DNA of 64,000 bases from Rhipidocladum racemiflorum (Eukaryota > Streptophyta > Magnoliopsida > Poales > Poaceae), in the NCBI GenBank assembly GCA_036346355.1, contig CM070583.1, positions 6,324,001 to 6,388,000 of the forward strand. Reading direction: 5' to 3'. Under the pieces are notes generated by a model. It was not told the DNA's origin, did not search any database, and was given only the letters and a program-made list of their open reading frames with translations. The position numbers and the translations under genes were made by a program. Shown piece after piece: positions 1-11,572 of the stretch (the first letter of the stretch is position 1; each line of letters starts with the position of its first letter).

Positions 1-132
1 AGCTTTAGGCTGGGCAATAGCAACTCCAAGTGCTCTAGCTGTTAGGTTGATTTTGGCATCCATTGCCCAAGTGAGATAATTGCTATCATCTAGGGCAAGC
101 ACAGCAAATTCCCTTTTTGCGATGTCCGACAT
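1..132 (-). CDS. Ty1/copia gag, N-terminal fragment (runs off left edge)
   Basis: Reading leftwards from an ATG at 132-130, the frame stays open to the window edge (44 codons). It begins MSDIAKREFAVLALD and continues with NYLTWAMDAKI, the typical start of plant Ty1/copia gag proteins (UBN2/DUF4219-type region) with its conserved 'NYLTWA' signature. Gag forms the virus-like particle that packages element RNA. It belongs with the LTR at 1032-1404, in the same orientation and upstream of it. The remainder of the polyprotein lies outside the window, so intactness cannot be judged. Confidence 0.72.
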   Translation of the reverse strand, partial: MSDIAKREFAVLALDDSNYLTWAMDAKINLTARALGVAIAQPKA

Positions 133-1031
133 ATCCTATATGCAAGCAATACGAAATTTTACTACTAGTAAAATATTTTTTTGCATGCATCCTCATTGAA
201 TCAATAAAGCTTTGGTCTATATCTATTCAGTAGATAATTATCACAATTCTCCCAGAATTTTCCTAGCATTTAGAAATTTTCTGTTAATTATACAGCAATT
301 TTCTAGCATTACTTAATAACAGAAAATAAATCCCAACATCAATTAAACGTGGTATAATGCTAATTACATCTTATGTAACTCTTGTTGGCTGGGAGTGAAA
401 ACAGGTAATGAATGTCTCCATCAGCTCGACTCATGGCCAGGTCATCCCGCCTTTAGGGCTCACATGAGGGAGTGAGCACTTCCCGTTTCCGGGTGCCAAT
501 TAAAGAACAAAGCCTCATGTGTGTTTTTCTAGACACCAATTGTCTTGCATATGTTCCTTCATTACTGAAACCAAATCCCAACTACTCATGTCCTCAAAAA
601 AAATTTAGCAAATTTTGCAATTTTCCGTTAATATTTGAGCAATTTTCAGAATTACTTATGTAACAGAAAAATCAATTTACCACATATTAAACATGGCAAA
701 AGCTAGAAAATAAACTCAGGGCATGGAGCTTCCAATAGTGTGCTAAACAATTTTTTTTATGGACAGTAACAGATCAAGAACGATCTCTAACAGTAGATTA
801 GATCAATACATCCAATGATACAATCCGCAGGATTTTGATCATGTGCGATTACTTACGTTCTTGATGCCGGATGTGTTGACTATCGCGTAGGACTTTTTCG
901 GCGATCCGAGTAGATGCCGGCTTGATGGCGAGTTGATTGCAGATCGGATCGGGCGATCAATCGCCAGTAGTAGTCGTTCGTCGTAGTCGACGATTCTCTT
1001 CTTCTTGTGGTAGAGACTCGTGCAGATAACG
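133..1031 (-). other. Copia leader between LTR and gag, probably with inserted repeat
   Basis: This AT-rich stretch separates the LTR from gag. Just inside the LTR the minus strand reads CGTTATCTGCACGAG, resembling the primer-binding site used by many plant copia elements. Two diverged copies of a ~90-bp segment lie at about 265-365 and 600-700 (shared words include gcaattttc, ttacttat/ttactta and aacagaaaa). That suggests an internal duplication or insertion. No convincing gene is seen. Confidence 0.4.
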
Positions 1032-1404
1032 TGTTGTGAAACGAGATCGTTCACCCACGCCAATCAATGACAAACTAATACAATCACCCAAGTAGAGACA
1101 AATACGCAAGTAGAAGGACACACAATATGAGGGGAAAATCTCTCTCTTTATTAGATTGATCTTTTCTGTACAAAGCAATGCCCTATATATATAGTGAAGG
1201 ACCCCTGAAGATTAATTCGGATTCGCCCACCATGGATAGAGTCCTCTCCGAGGATACGGATTCTATCCATATCATAACACTTCTCTCTCTTATTCTCGTT
1301 AATCAAGTGGCTTGGACTGGTTTTCCGTTCTTTTGAATGAGCTGCTGTTTTGGGAGGCTTATCTTCCCCGAAAACAAGATCAAGGCCTGTACACATTTCT
1401 GACA
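1032..1404 (-). mobile_element. Copia-type LTR (5' LTR of the left-edge element)
   Basis: The 373-bp segment begins TG and ends CA (minus strand TGTCAGAAATGTGTAC to GTTTCACAACA). It contains a TATA-like ctatatatatag near 1180-1192 and a poly-pyrimidine stretch after it in the element's sense. It is followed in the minus direction by a copia-like primer-binding sequence and then gag. The partner LTR is outside the window, so no target duplication could be checked. Confidence 0.6.
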
Positions 1405-1639
1405 CGTGGGCCTGCTATTGTAGCAAATGATCGCTGTAGTTACGAATCTGGACCAATCTAAAAATAGACGGCTAACATTGGTGCAGTTGCCTGTAACTGC
1501 ATCTCTGTCTGTTTCCCTTCCAAAGCCAAATGTAAATAGACATTTTATTTCTTAGGTATAGATTTCGATGAGAGTAATGAGCATCCAGTAGCACTGTAGC
1601 GGTCCGGCGGCCTGGGAGATGGGAAGACAGCCCGGGCAT
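1405..1639. other. Intergenic stretch, nothing recognised
   Basis: About 235 bp of unique-looking sequence between the copia LTR and the next element. No ORF or repeat was recognised. Confidence 0.4.
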
Positions 1640-2062
1640 AAGGATTCAAATTTTGTTCTCGGACCGTATCTTGGATGTGGTTAAATTTCAATTAAAATTT
1701 GGACTAAATCCAAAAATCAAATTTCAAATCTGGTCATTTTTTAACTGAGTAATCAGAGATTTCGTCCAAATTCACCGAGATTTCGGTCGCATTGAACCAA
1801 CCGAAAAATGGTCAAAAACATGTCAAAAATTTTTGAAATTTTTTGTGCATGATCTTGACCCTAAATCCAATCAAATCTGGCCAACAAAATTAAAAATCCG
1901 GTGAAAATACCCGACATCTTGGCCGAAATCACCGAGATCTCGTCGAGATTTGGATGGGTACTGTAGCATTTTAATTTTTTTTTAATTTAGAATCTCGAAG
2001 GGGTCTGAAATCTGAAATCTCGACTGAGATTTCTAAAATCTCGCCAAGATTTGGATCCTTGC
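1640..2062. mobile_element. Small hAT-like non-autonomous element rich in 'gagatttcgg'
   Basis: The ends are imperfect inverted repeats (aaggattcaaat at the left; the right end reads gcaaggatccaaatc in reverse complement). They are flanked by ccgggcat and cagggcat, a 7/8 match to an 8-bp target duplication. The interior carries several 'gagatttcgg'/'gagatctcg' words. The same words occur in the element at 37656-39449, so the two probably belong to one family. No coding capacity. Confidence 0.5.
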
Positions 2063-2141
2063 CAGGGCATATACAATGTCGAGGAAGCCTCAACCTCCAT
2101 GGGATACACGGGACACTGAAATTTAATGGGTGGAGCTTATA

Positions 2142-4774
2142 TGAAATTCAAGAAATGCCAAAAGCTTTTGGCATTTCTTTTCATTTTCTGATTTTGGATT
2201 TGGTTTTGAATTTTCGTTTACGCCTTTTGTATTTTTGGCTATTTTTTTTGGGTTGTTTCCTTTCCCCGGCCTGTTTGGCCTTCAGCCCAACCTGCCTCTC
2301 CCAGCCCAGCCGCTGCCACGGACCAGCCCGCGCGCCCGACAGCCTCCCTCCTCCTCCGCCTCTGGCGATGCCTGCGCGCGCATGCCTGCGCGTCGCCGAC
2401 TGCGCACCCTCGCGTCGCCCCGCGTCGTCCGCGCCTAACAGGACCCGTGCCGCATGCCTCCCACACCACCGCCATTGCCGCTCGCTGGTTCCCCTGCTCC
2501 GACTATAAAAGCCACCTCGCCCCCGACTCCATTCCTCGCCCCGCCTCGCCTCCTCCTGATGAGCCTCCCTCTACCTCTCCCCTCCGGCTGACCGCCGTCG
2601 CGCTGCCGAGCTCGAGCCGTCGCCGGCGGCCCCTAGCCCCTAACCCTAGCCGCACCTCGCCCTCCACCTGGGCCCTCCTGTCGGCCTCCCCCGCCCCAGG
2701 TCCCCACCGGTCAGCCGCCTCATCTCCGCCGGGCCCGCCTGTTATTGCCCCCTCCCCTCACTGCGCCGGCCCAGTGCACCAGGCCACGTGCATTCGTCGT
2801 GGGCCATGTGGGAAGGACTGGTGTTTTACTGTGCGGCCTAGTCTTTTTCCTTCTTTCTTTTAATTCTTTTTCCTTTTCAGATTTATTTTAAATCCAAAAA
2901 TTTCGTTTTAATCCCAGAAAATTCCCGAAAAGCCCCAAAAATCCCAAAATACATATTCTTGACCGTTTCGACCCACTGAGTCCAAAAACGGCCTCCACCC
3001 TACCAGTTGAAGCTCCCAAAATTTCTAGAATGCCTGTTTCGCCCTCCGATTCTCTCCTAGCCCGTTTTCGGTTTCTGTTTCGGTTTTCGTTTCTGTTCCT
3101 GTTTCTTATTTTTTTGTTTATTTATTGTTGTTCGCCTTTTGCGTTAGATTCGATCATCGAACCGCTTCAGGAGCAGGACCAGATGGAAGCTGAGCACGAC
3201 TACTTCCACTACGATCTAGACGATCCCGCCGCTGAGCAAGGCAAGCCGCACACCCTTGATCATATTGCGCCCAATTATGTCTGATATTATAGTATTTAAT
3301 TTTCTACTGCATTATTTTAACTGTATGTTGAATTATTTGAAATTCGATATGTTGGAATGACATGAAGCTTAGTTAATGCCGAATTGCTCTTAGCCTCCTT
3401 GACATTATTAAGCCATGTTAAAACCTTGATTAACCCTAGCTATTAATTATGCAACTATAGTTAGATATTAATCTTGTTAGCTTCACCCAAAATCTTTTTA
3501 AAAAAGAGAAAGGTTGTGTCCAGCAGTTGGCTCGATGGATTTGTTTTAAATTTGTTGCTACAGTAAGGGGGGACAGTATTGGACTAGCCACGACGTGGAT
3601 GGGAGTTCGATCCCTGGCTGATGATTAGTGCCATTGTTGGTTTGGATGGCTGGTACGTGCAGGTACCAAATGAGTTTGTTGTTGTTGGCTTGATCTTTGG
3701 CAAAATAAGGTTAAACCCCCTTGAGCAAAGTATATAACTTAAGTTCTCGATCAACCACAAGTCGGATCGATCAGTAGAATCATTTTCCGACATGGCTCAG
3801 TACATTGTTCGTCCCCTGGAAATACTTACATTGATTGTACCATTCTCAGTGAGGAGAATAGGGAGCAGTCATTTCCGGCAGGGGAATGACTTAAGGGTTG
3901 GTGAAGCGGAAATAAAGTGTTATTCGCCGATTCTCACAACGATAGGTACCCACTCAGTATTGGAGCGCGGCTCCTGCGTTGGCCAGTGGGTTCCTAGGAA
4001 CAGTGGGTCCAAGGACCTATCGGGTAGGAGCTACCATGGAGATGTTCAATCAAAAGGCTATGATGGTCTCGTCCCGGCTGCATGCATTTAAATTGCATGT
4101 GATTTGCGCATGGCATTAACGGTCGTAGATATCTTGTGAGTAAAGCTGAGCAGCTCTGCAGAGTTTAATTGAATGGTAATCGATTACGCCGTGCTTCCGG
4201 TTAATGAAGCTAAGTTTGCTTTGGGGTGACTCCCGTAACCCAGCTCAAGTATTTATTGGTGAAATTTGCGAATATGTCTAAGTTGAGTTGAACTTGTGAA
4301 CCCCCGAATTACTATTATTTATAGTTTGCGCTTCAAATGTAAAATGATATTACAAATAAAGCTGCATCCACAAATACTTAAATTCTATGCCAATTCATTT
4401 CTTAATCCTTGCATGTAGTATTCAGTGTTTTTCCGTGCAACTTGTTGAGTACTGTTGTGTACTCACCATTGCTTAAACCCGACCCTTTCAGAGTTTCAAG
4501 AAGCCAGAGCTTATCAGAAAATCGTAGATGGCGATTTGGTTTGGTTTTAAGGTCTTAGCCTTTTGCTCAGGTTTGCATGTGCGTTGTTTTGGTATTGTAA
4601 ATTATTCGAACCCAGCTACGCTCTTTTTGTAAAACTTGGTCGTTAGGCCTTATATTCAATAAAAATATTTAGATTTATCTTTTGTCTGACAATGAATACT
4701 TGGTTTTCTAACAGCTAATCTTTCTGGTAGCTGTTGAGATATTTAGATGTACCCTCAAAAGGCGGTTCGTCACA
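2142..4774 (+). mobile_element. Long Gypsy-type LTR (probable solo LTR)
   Basis: The segment matches, at lower identity, the minus strand of the LTR at 15029-17877. Shared landmarks, in order, are a GC-rich first third, 'gacccactgagtcc', 'gagcaaggcaagccgcac', 'cagtgggtccaaggacctatcggg', 'ttcaatcaaaaggct', 'aagctgagcagctctgcagag' and 'gattacgccgtgcttccgg'. The right end, ggcggttcgtcaca, matches the other copy's ggcggtccatcaca. The left end (tgaaattc at 2142) is less sure. The flanks ttata and ttaga agree at 4 of 5 bases. The Pro/Arg-rich open frames at 2059-2863 lie in the GC-rich part and are not treated as a gene. Confidence 0.6.
3513..3710 (+). repeat. Possible tRNA-derived SINE remnant inside the LTR
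   Basis: A box-A-like tggctcgatgg near 3532 is followed about 75 bp later by a box-B-like gagttcgatccc near 3604. Downstream are TTG-rich repeats near 3675-3690 (ttgttgttgttgg). This is the arrangement of plant Au-type SINEs, but the A-B spacing is long and no target duplication was found. It may simply be part of the LTR. Confidence 0.25.
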
Positions 4775-4779
4775 TTAGA

Positions 4780-7400
4780 GTAGGAGCTAGTAGTGTAATA
4801 GTATGGGTTGGATTCGGGTCAAGATTCATTCAGAATTGTTCGTTTAATTTTCGTCTGCAGCGTAGTTGGATATGAGTAGGACGTGCGGTCACGTACTATC
4901 TCTCTGACTTATTTGTCGTCTGGGGCGTTGACAGGTTATTTTACGTCAGTTTGACAGGAAATTGACGGCCTTGGCAAAGCCGAACGTCCCATTGCGTGGA
5001 AGGTTCCTAGTGATTCTTTTGCTGCCTTTTGCTTGGAGAGTTGGAGGTGGTGCCGTCGCCGAGCGTAGCTTGTTTGCTTAGTCTGAAACTCTGAACGAGG
5101 TGTGAATTGATCGCAGGGCAAACTTGGAGCGGTTTTTGTAAATTTTAGAGCTTCCTCGTCGATTCTTTCGTGACGACGACCCCTCGTTGCAATATATACG
5201 GTGGTATCTCTTTTCTTCCCTTTTCATTCTCCCTCTTCCTTTCCTCTTAATTAATACTCTCTCCTTTTAACACTTGGTAGCATCCCCTTTTCTCCCAATT
5301 CTCTTTCCTTTAAACTCAAAAAAGTTTATGTTTTCAAAATTTTCGTCAAGTTTTTTAATCCAAAGTTTTCGAAACGAAATTTTTTGCATCGAAAGTTTTT
5401 TACTTGAAAATTTTCAAACCAAAAAAATGTTTACTTGAAAGTTTTCGAACCGAAAGTTTTAATTCGTCTGAATGTTTTGATCGAAATTTTTTTGTGTGAA
5501 AAGAAAGAAGGGTGGGAAAGGGGAAAAAGAAGTGGGAGTGAAGGGAGGGGCACCATGTAGCAACACCTGAACGTGTTCTTACCAAATAATTGGTGATGAA
5601 GCTCTTGAATTAGCAATAACCAATTTGGAGTGTCCTATAGTAGTATTTTTTAAAATAAGCCATGTAGAGTACTACTCTTACCGTTGATAAAATATAAAGT
5701 GTATTTTAACTTTGCACAAGGATTAAAGTTAAGTTACAGTGAAATTGAGAAAGATATGACAGGAAATGGCTTATATACCTCTCTTAATTATCTTAGAAGA
5801 TAAGAGAAAATACTTTGTATGGGTGGTCATAATAAATGCATATGATTGAGAGATAATAAATAGAGGATAAATAAAATATAGTAAGAAAGGGTTATTAAAT
5901 CTACATACAAGTCTTATATTTCAAAATAAGACCATTCGAACTATATACTTATATTTATCAATAGACTCAACTTTGCACTAGCCCAGTGATGTTTTACCCT
6001 TACTATGGTGGTAAAATATATTTGTACACACAGTACCATTGTGACCATTCCCCCATAGCATAGCATACATCATTGTATTGGCAAGCATTGTTCCCAACAC
6101 CTCAGTGTGGGCACCCGTTCGAAGAAACCTATCTGGAATGCCCATACTACTTTGGCCTTTCAATGTGCAAAGTCATACCCAAGCAACTTGATAGGTTAAA
6201 GCTACCCCCATAATAGCACTTATGTTTGCACAAAATGTCTTGGATTATACAACACTACATTCTGTCCTTACTCGACCTGGGCAAGAACTCCCCCTACATT
6301 ACATGCAAGTCCATGCACTGCACAGATTATATAAATAATTCACTCACATCAAAACTTAGCTTTCATTTGTGATTTTTTTGTTAAAATAACAAAGATAACT
6401 TTCTCAACATGCCAAAGCTTTCATCCTTGAACAAATAGTATAACCAACCATTTGCTCTCCCCAATCTAAAGCATTGCTAAGCAAATATTTAAATATTCGA
6501 GTATATCCAAGTTTAACATTTTTTTCCTTTTTAATATCTAATCTCTACTTTGTGAATTTCAATGTTAACATTTATGTATTTATCACGGATGTTCCATGCA
6601 ACAATTAGGAATATCTACTGATACCCATAATATAACAATTTTTACTAAAAATACATGTGTACGTACATAAACTTATAAAAAACAACATACTTTAAGTGAA
6701 ATAATGGGATCAACATGGTTGAAGGAGGTGTTTGCCTTGATCATTGAGTTCTTGAGTTGGTTTGGTGTCGACGAGGAAGGGTTCTGGAGTGTCGGTATCT
6801 ACATGTAGTGCATCATAAAGCAATAATAAGAATCAAATGAATTCAAACAAAGATCAAATATAAATATTTTTTTATAGAGTCAGAAAGGTCATGATTTTTT
6901 TAAAAAAAATCATGACCTTTCTCTCAATTTGTATTTCATTGCAAAAATTATGAGCATTTGAATTTAAATCAGTTGAAATTTCGCTAAAATGAGAAAGAAG
7001 GTGACGTCGAAGGCGTATTATTTGAAAATTACATCTTCCAACAGCGAAGGCATATTCTCCATTGAATTGAAAGGGTATTTTTTATTTTTGAGGTTTCTAA
7101 ACCCATTTACGGAGACTAACAAGTGGGTTCCATCTGTTAGGGTTTTATTATTTTTCAAAAATGACTAACATGTGGGGTCCACATGTCAGTGACTCATGCT
7201 TTAATACTAGTTCGGGTTTTAAAACTTAACTCATAAATCCTAGTTGGCTCACATGCAATAGACTCATTAATTTAAAACTAAGTTAATTAGATTAATCTTT
7301 AACTAATGACTTTCTTGACAGCTAGGGCATACATGGTAGTGACTGGGTGCGAGAGAGGGCTATGCGTGTGTGCCTGACAAGCGAGGTCCACCTATCGGTG
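4780..7400. other. AT-rich intergenic region with degenerate repeats
   Basis: No gene is supported. Near 5320-5480 there is a loose array of 'gaaagttttc'/'cgaaattttt' words. At about 6881-6921 lies a near-perfect palindrome with ~20-bp arms (gaaaggtcatgattttttt and its complement). The rest is AT-rich single-copy-looking sequence. Short open frames here have no recognisable similarity. Confidence 0.4.
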
Positions 7401-7925
7401 ACGCATTTTAAGCCTTTTCGTCAACCCGTAAAATATCACGTTTAAATGTAATTTTTTGCAAGAATACTGCAGATTTGCTCTTTGATATATGGGCTACCAT
7501 ATTCTAGAAAAAAACTTTATTTACACCTTTCCTTGCTACAAAAATATAATGGCGCAATAACCCTAAGTATTATTGTCAACGATACCTTTTAAGCCTTTTC
7601 GATAGCCCGTAAAATATCACCTTGAAATGTAATTTTTTGCAAGAATACTGCAGATTTGCTCTTTGATATATGGACTACCATATTCTAGGAAAAAAATTTA
7701 TTTACACCTTTCCTTGCTAAAAAAATATACTGTCGCAATAACCCTAAGTATTATTGTCAACGATAACTTTTAAACCTTTTTGATATAACTTTTAAACCTT
7801 TTTGGCAGCCCGTAAAATACTGCAGATTTGCTCTTTGATATATGGACTACCATATTCTGGAAAAGGTTTTTATTTACACCTTTCTTTTCTACATAAAAAA
7901 TACTGTCGCAATAACCCTAGTCGAC
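7401..7925. repeat. Three-unit tandem repeat, ~180 bp period
   Basis: Three successive units share 'agccttttcg', 'cccgtaaaatat', 'actgcagatttgctctttga', 'ctaccatattct' and 'cgcaataaccct'. The third unit is shorter and lacks the middle 'atgtaattttttgc'. The terminal word actgtcgcaataaccct occurs again alone at 9543-9559, beside the breakpoint of the Mutator-like pseudogene. The array may therefore be the subterminal part of an inserted element. Confidence 0.65.
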
Positions 7926-8275
7926 AACAACTCATGATATGAATAGTTTAGCCCAGGAAAATAGATGCCAAAGTGTTTAAATCATTACGAGCATTGTGAA
8001 AAGCATGTAGATGCAGCCAGTAACCTTAGTAAGCAAACTCAACCTTAGCAGGGCAGATACAACGAAAGTTCAGATGATATTGGAAGGGTATTACAACAGT
8101 GACGACATTGATAGAAGAAGTGCGGATAACACTGATTGTCATGGTGGAACAAGTGATCGTTCCGCCTATGTTTGTAGAGTGGGAATGATGCGTCATATTT
8201 TCAACATATTACGTCACCTGTGAATCTTTGGCGATTTGTTCTCGGACACCGCTCAATCTCTCTTATGAAAGAGCT

Positions 8276-9482
8276 TCATGGAGGTGCACAGTGCTCCCAG
8301 CTGTCGCCGAATGGATAGCCTATGCCGAACGTCTCGGGGGTATAAAATATAATTTTTTTGTCCTTTTTATGTGGATCTCTTCCCTCCCAATTCCCCCCGC
8401 CCCCTATGTTAATACCACCCGGGATCCCGGATGCTCTTTGTAATCCGTCAAGGATTTGTTGCGTAGTGCGGACCTCACCCGGCTGCTTCCCTTTATCCCT
8501 TTCTCTTCGAGAGGACGAATCCTCCTGCCCTTCCGGAGACTTGCCGAGACGCCTCCTCTGTTTCGGCTCGCACTCCACTATATGGTGCAGGAGGTGTGTG
8601 TTGGGCTTATCGTTGTACAACCGGAAGCGTGCCCTGCAGTCAATGCAGTATGCTCGCTTTGGTCGTTAAATAATACAGTATGCGTACTCGGGGTCTAGCT
8701 TTTCTGGGAGGTAGTAGCACCACGGCGAGGGTTGCTCCCCCCAGTTATCCCAGATGAGAAGTTTGAGATGTGGGTGGTACGTCTTTGGGTCCACCCAGTT
8801 GAAGTAGCAGCACCATTCATCGTCAGGCAAAGGGCACCGGTAGAATCTTCAGTCCACTAGATCCTCGTGGCAGGTATCAACCACTGCCTGTAGGCCACGT
8901 TCGCACAGTTCGGGGCTTTCGGGTGGCCCTTAAGGAGGAGGTTCCTTCCTTGACTTGAGCAATTTTGCAAGTTTCTTTTTGAAGTCCTGTATGTGATGAG
9001 CTGGTTTAGAATGACTACTTTGTGACTGAAACATGAGCATGTCGCATGAAACTCACCGATTGGTTGGTCCCTTGCCCACCGGCCCTTAACTCCGGTCGAT
9101 CTAGATAGGGGATATATGCCGGCGGCCTCTCCCACCGGGTGAAGTTCTCGGGTGAAGTGGGGTAGGCGCCGTGGCAATTGTAGATAAATTCGTAGTCACA
9201 TCGTTCTGGCCCGTCGATCCATTGGAAGAAGCAACACCGGTCCTCGTGCTAAAAAACCAAAGAACGATGCATGAAATGGTAGTGTTACCCTAATTTGTAT
9301 GGACACCAATTGATTTACCTTGTGGCGCGAGCACGGCGATGAAGAATGGCGAGCGGCGTATCTCCGTCGTGGATCGCATCATCTTCGCGAGAAGGTTGCG
9401 ATCGCATTCGGGCGTGGCGACTCCGTGAATCAAGGCGTCAACGCTACTCGCATCCGGGTATTCGGGGGGGGTTAACTTTCAT
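8276..9482 (-). pseudogene. Decayed multi-exon gene with repeated CC-F-x-W-D motif, TE-associated
   Basis: Read leftwards, three coding blocks join plausibly. Block 1 (about 9480-9319) contains SSVDALIHGVATPE and ends at a consensus donor (CAAG|GTAAAT). Block 2 (9248-9057) has clean splice sites and contains CCFFQWIDGPE followed by NCHGAYPTSPENFTRWERPP. Block 3 (about 9008-8276) contains DEWCCYFNWVDPKTYHP, then a basic Gln/Arg-rich tail. Block 3 has three in-frame stops and no good start codon was found. The two CC(F/Y)F(Q/N)W(I/V)D units look like a duplicated Cys-rich, possibly zinc-binding, module. I recall similar proteins annotated as transposon-associated in grasses but cannot name the family. 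It lies downstream of, and in line with, the Mutator-like pseudogene. Confidence 0.5.
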
Positions 9483-9560
9483 TTGCTGAAGAGGCGACGA
9501 TAGAACGACATCGTGCCCTTGTGTAAAGTTGGGTGAAGTTTACTGTCGCAATAACCCTAT

Positions 9561-10900
9561 GTACCATCGACACAAAGCAATGGATGACAGTAGCTGAATG
9601 ACGCAATGCAAGAGCCCAATGAAAAAAAAGCACGACGAAATGTACAGATCCCATTTCCATCTGCTTTACTTTCTTTGAAAGCGGTGTATGTGCCAGAATT
9701 GGTTTGCTTCAATACTTCAAGCACACGAGGTAGATTGCAATACGAAGCCTCGTATGTGCAAAACCTCTTCTCTAATACTTTCTGCTTTGCACGTCAGGCC
9801 ATCGAGTAGCTTATCCGATACTTAAATGTTCGTAAGATTGTTTTATGAATATACGAACACTCAATATCCCGCTTCTCAATGATTTCATTGAACATCACGC
9901 TAGCTATTAGAGCCGCATTCAAGTTATGGTGTTTGACAAGAATATTTTCTAATCTGCATGTGTGCTCCCCCACTCTTGATGCAATCAAATACGTTTCACA
10001 CTTCGGCTTGTATGCATGAACTCGAAATTCACAACCATCGATTACACACTTCACTGTGTACTTATCTGGGCTAGACAGGACAATCCGAAACTCTCTTTGC
10101 AGCGATAGTGCCCACAGCCTCACTGCCAACTTCAATTCAGAATTGTTCGGGAACATTTGATTCAACCGAATGGCATCAGTACCATACTCACAATACGAAT
10201 CATGGCCCCGCAAAGCTTTCATACCAGCTTTGTTCTGCCTGTTCCAGTCATCGGGGATGGGTACCTCCGCTGAGCGAGTACTATCATGTATTTCATCATC
10301 TTCCTCCCCTTCGTCATCTTCGTCGATGGTATCATCAGACTCCAACATTTCAGCTTCCTCTTCTGTCGCCATACGGTCCACCCAATCCAAATGATCCACA
10401 AGTTGATCGATATCCTCCCCTTCATCAACCCGACCTTCTGCGCTTGCTGCATCCATGTGATCATCCCCCGCTGCTGCCTCAACCGGCATCACTGGCTGAA
10501 CTTGTTCAGCTGTAGCCGATGTGCTGCTCTCGCTCATACTAGTAGTACCCACCTCTTCCCTAGGGCAAGCTTGCACCAGCATCACACATTTGAGGCGAAA
10601 TCCCTTGCACCACCTTAACCATTTCTGCCACAACTGTGTTCGATCTACTTTCTTCAACCTTCACACAGTCGGGTCACCCTTGCTATGCGTGAATACGATT
10701 TGGATGGTAACAGAATAAATACTTGGATTTAGGGAAAAATATTGGGTCAACCAAAGTTTTATATCACGAATGCTAACAGTATCGGGGGACAAGTGCTCGG
10801 CCATGGTGACCGCAAAGCTGCTTAAATCCACTCCATTCTGCCCATTTTTTACTTCACCATTGCCATAAATATACCTAAATTTCACTGGTTCTGACATCAC
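9561..10900 (-). pseudogene. Mutator-like (MuDR) transposase, N-terminal part, broken
   Basis: One reading frame runs leftwards from ATG at 10900. It passes through an in-frame TGA at 10663-10661, an acidic linker (runs of D/E) and then the MuDR N-terminal DNA-binding-type region: MFPNNSELKLAVRLWALSLQ, then KYTVKCVIDGCEFRVHAYK. A second in-frame TGA at 9796-9794 replaces a residue that is normally Trp in this family. The frame resumes with RAKQKVLEKRFCTYEASY and ends in LLCVDGT near 9565, where the catalytic domain begins with its first Asp. There the similarity stops at agggttattgcgacagta, so the rest of the DDE domain is missing. Two premature stops and a truncation make it non-functional. 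No terminal inverted repeats were located. Confidence 0.72.
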
Positions 10901-11054
10901 TGCGACGACATAGACAAAATAATTTTTTCCATCACTACTAACTTGTAAAATCAGTACAGTAAATTGAACAACGCTAATTAACTATCCCGCTATCGATACT
11001 CTAATATTATAATATTATAGCGCACGTGTAACATCGCTATTTGCTACTAAAATG

Positions 11055-11327
11055 CAGTGTTCAAAAAATCGGCTGATTAGCCGATTAGCTTGTGATCAGA
11101 GCCCTAAAGATTCGATTTTTGTGTTTTCGGTGGAAAAACTTGGCAGACCGATTAATCGGGCCTAATCTCGATTTTTTTATTATTTTAGTAATTACATCAA
11201 TATATTGCCCTTGCTGACCAACCGATTAACGGTTGACCGATTAGTTCAGTTAATCCTCCGATCGATCGATTAATCTCTAATCCTAGGCTGACCGATCAGC
11301 TATCGATTAATGATTTCTTGAACACTG
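11055..11327. mobile_element. hAT-type MITE (CAGTGTTC...GAACACTG)
   Basis: The 273-bp element starts cagtgttcaaaaaatc and ends gatttcttgaacactg, a clear terminal inverted repeat. It is flanked by ctaaaatg and ctaatatg (7 of 8 bases alike), the expected hAT target duplication. Internal 'ccgattaa' words occur in both orientations. It has no coding capacity. Confidence 0.75.
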
Positions 11328-11329
11328 CT

Positions 11330-11572
11330 AATATGTAAAACCATTATTGTAAATTGAACAACGTTATAATATCCAAACTAATATCACTACTCTAAATTAA
11401 AAAATTAAAATCCCTACTCTAAACTAAAGAACTAGAATCGTTACTCTAAATTACACAACTAAATCGCTACTCTAAATTGCTACTCTAAATTGAAGAACGC
11501 GAAATTAGGCAAAGTTGCGATGTTACCTCCTCCTCCTTCTCTTCTTCTTCTTCTTCTCTCCTCCCTTCCACT
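11330..11572. repeat. Short 'tactctaaatt' repeat cluster
   Basis: Between about 11385 and 11500 the word 'tactctaaatt/aactaaa' recurs six or so times with ~15-35 bp spacing. It is followed by a CTT/CTC-rich tract (11527-11570) that leads into the hAT element at 11573. Confidence 0.45.

Noticed and set aside
2059..2863. Overlapping proline-rich open frames
   Set aside because: Same GC-rich part of a related LTR; no conserved protein features.
3590..3625. tRNA-like B box suggesting a tRNA gene
   Set aside because: No cloverleaf can be formed and the A box is too far away; a SINE remnant is the better reading.
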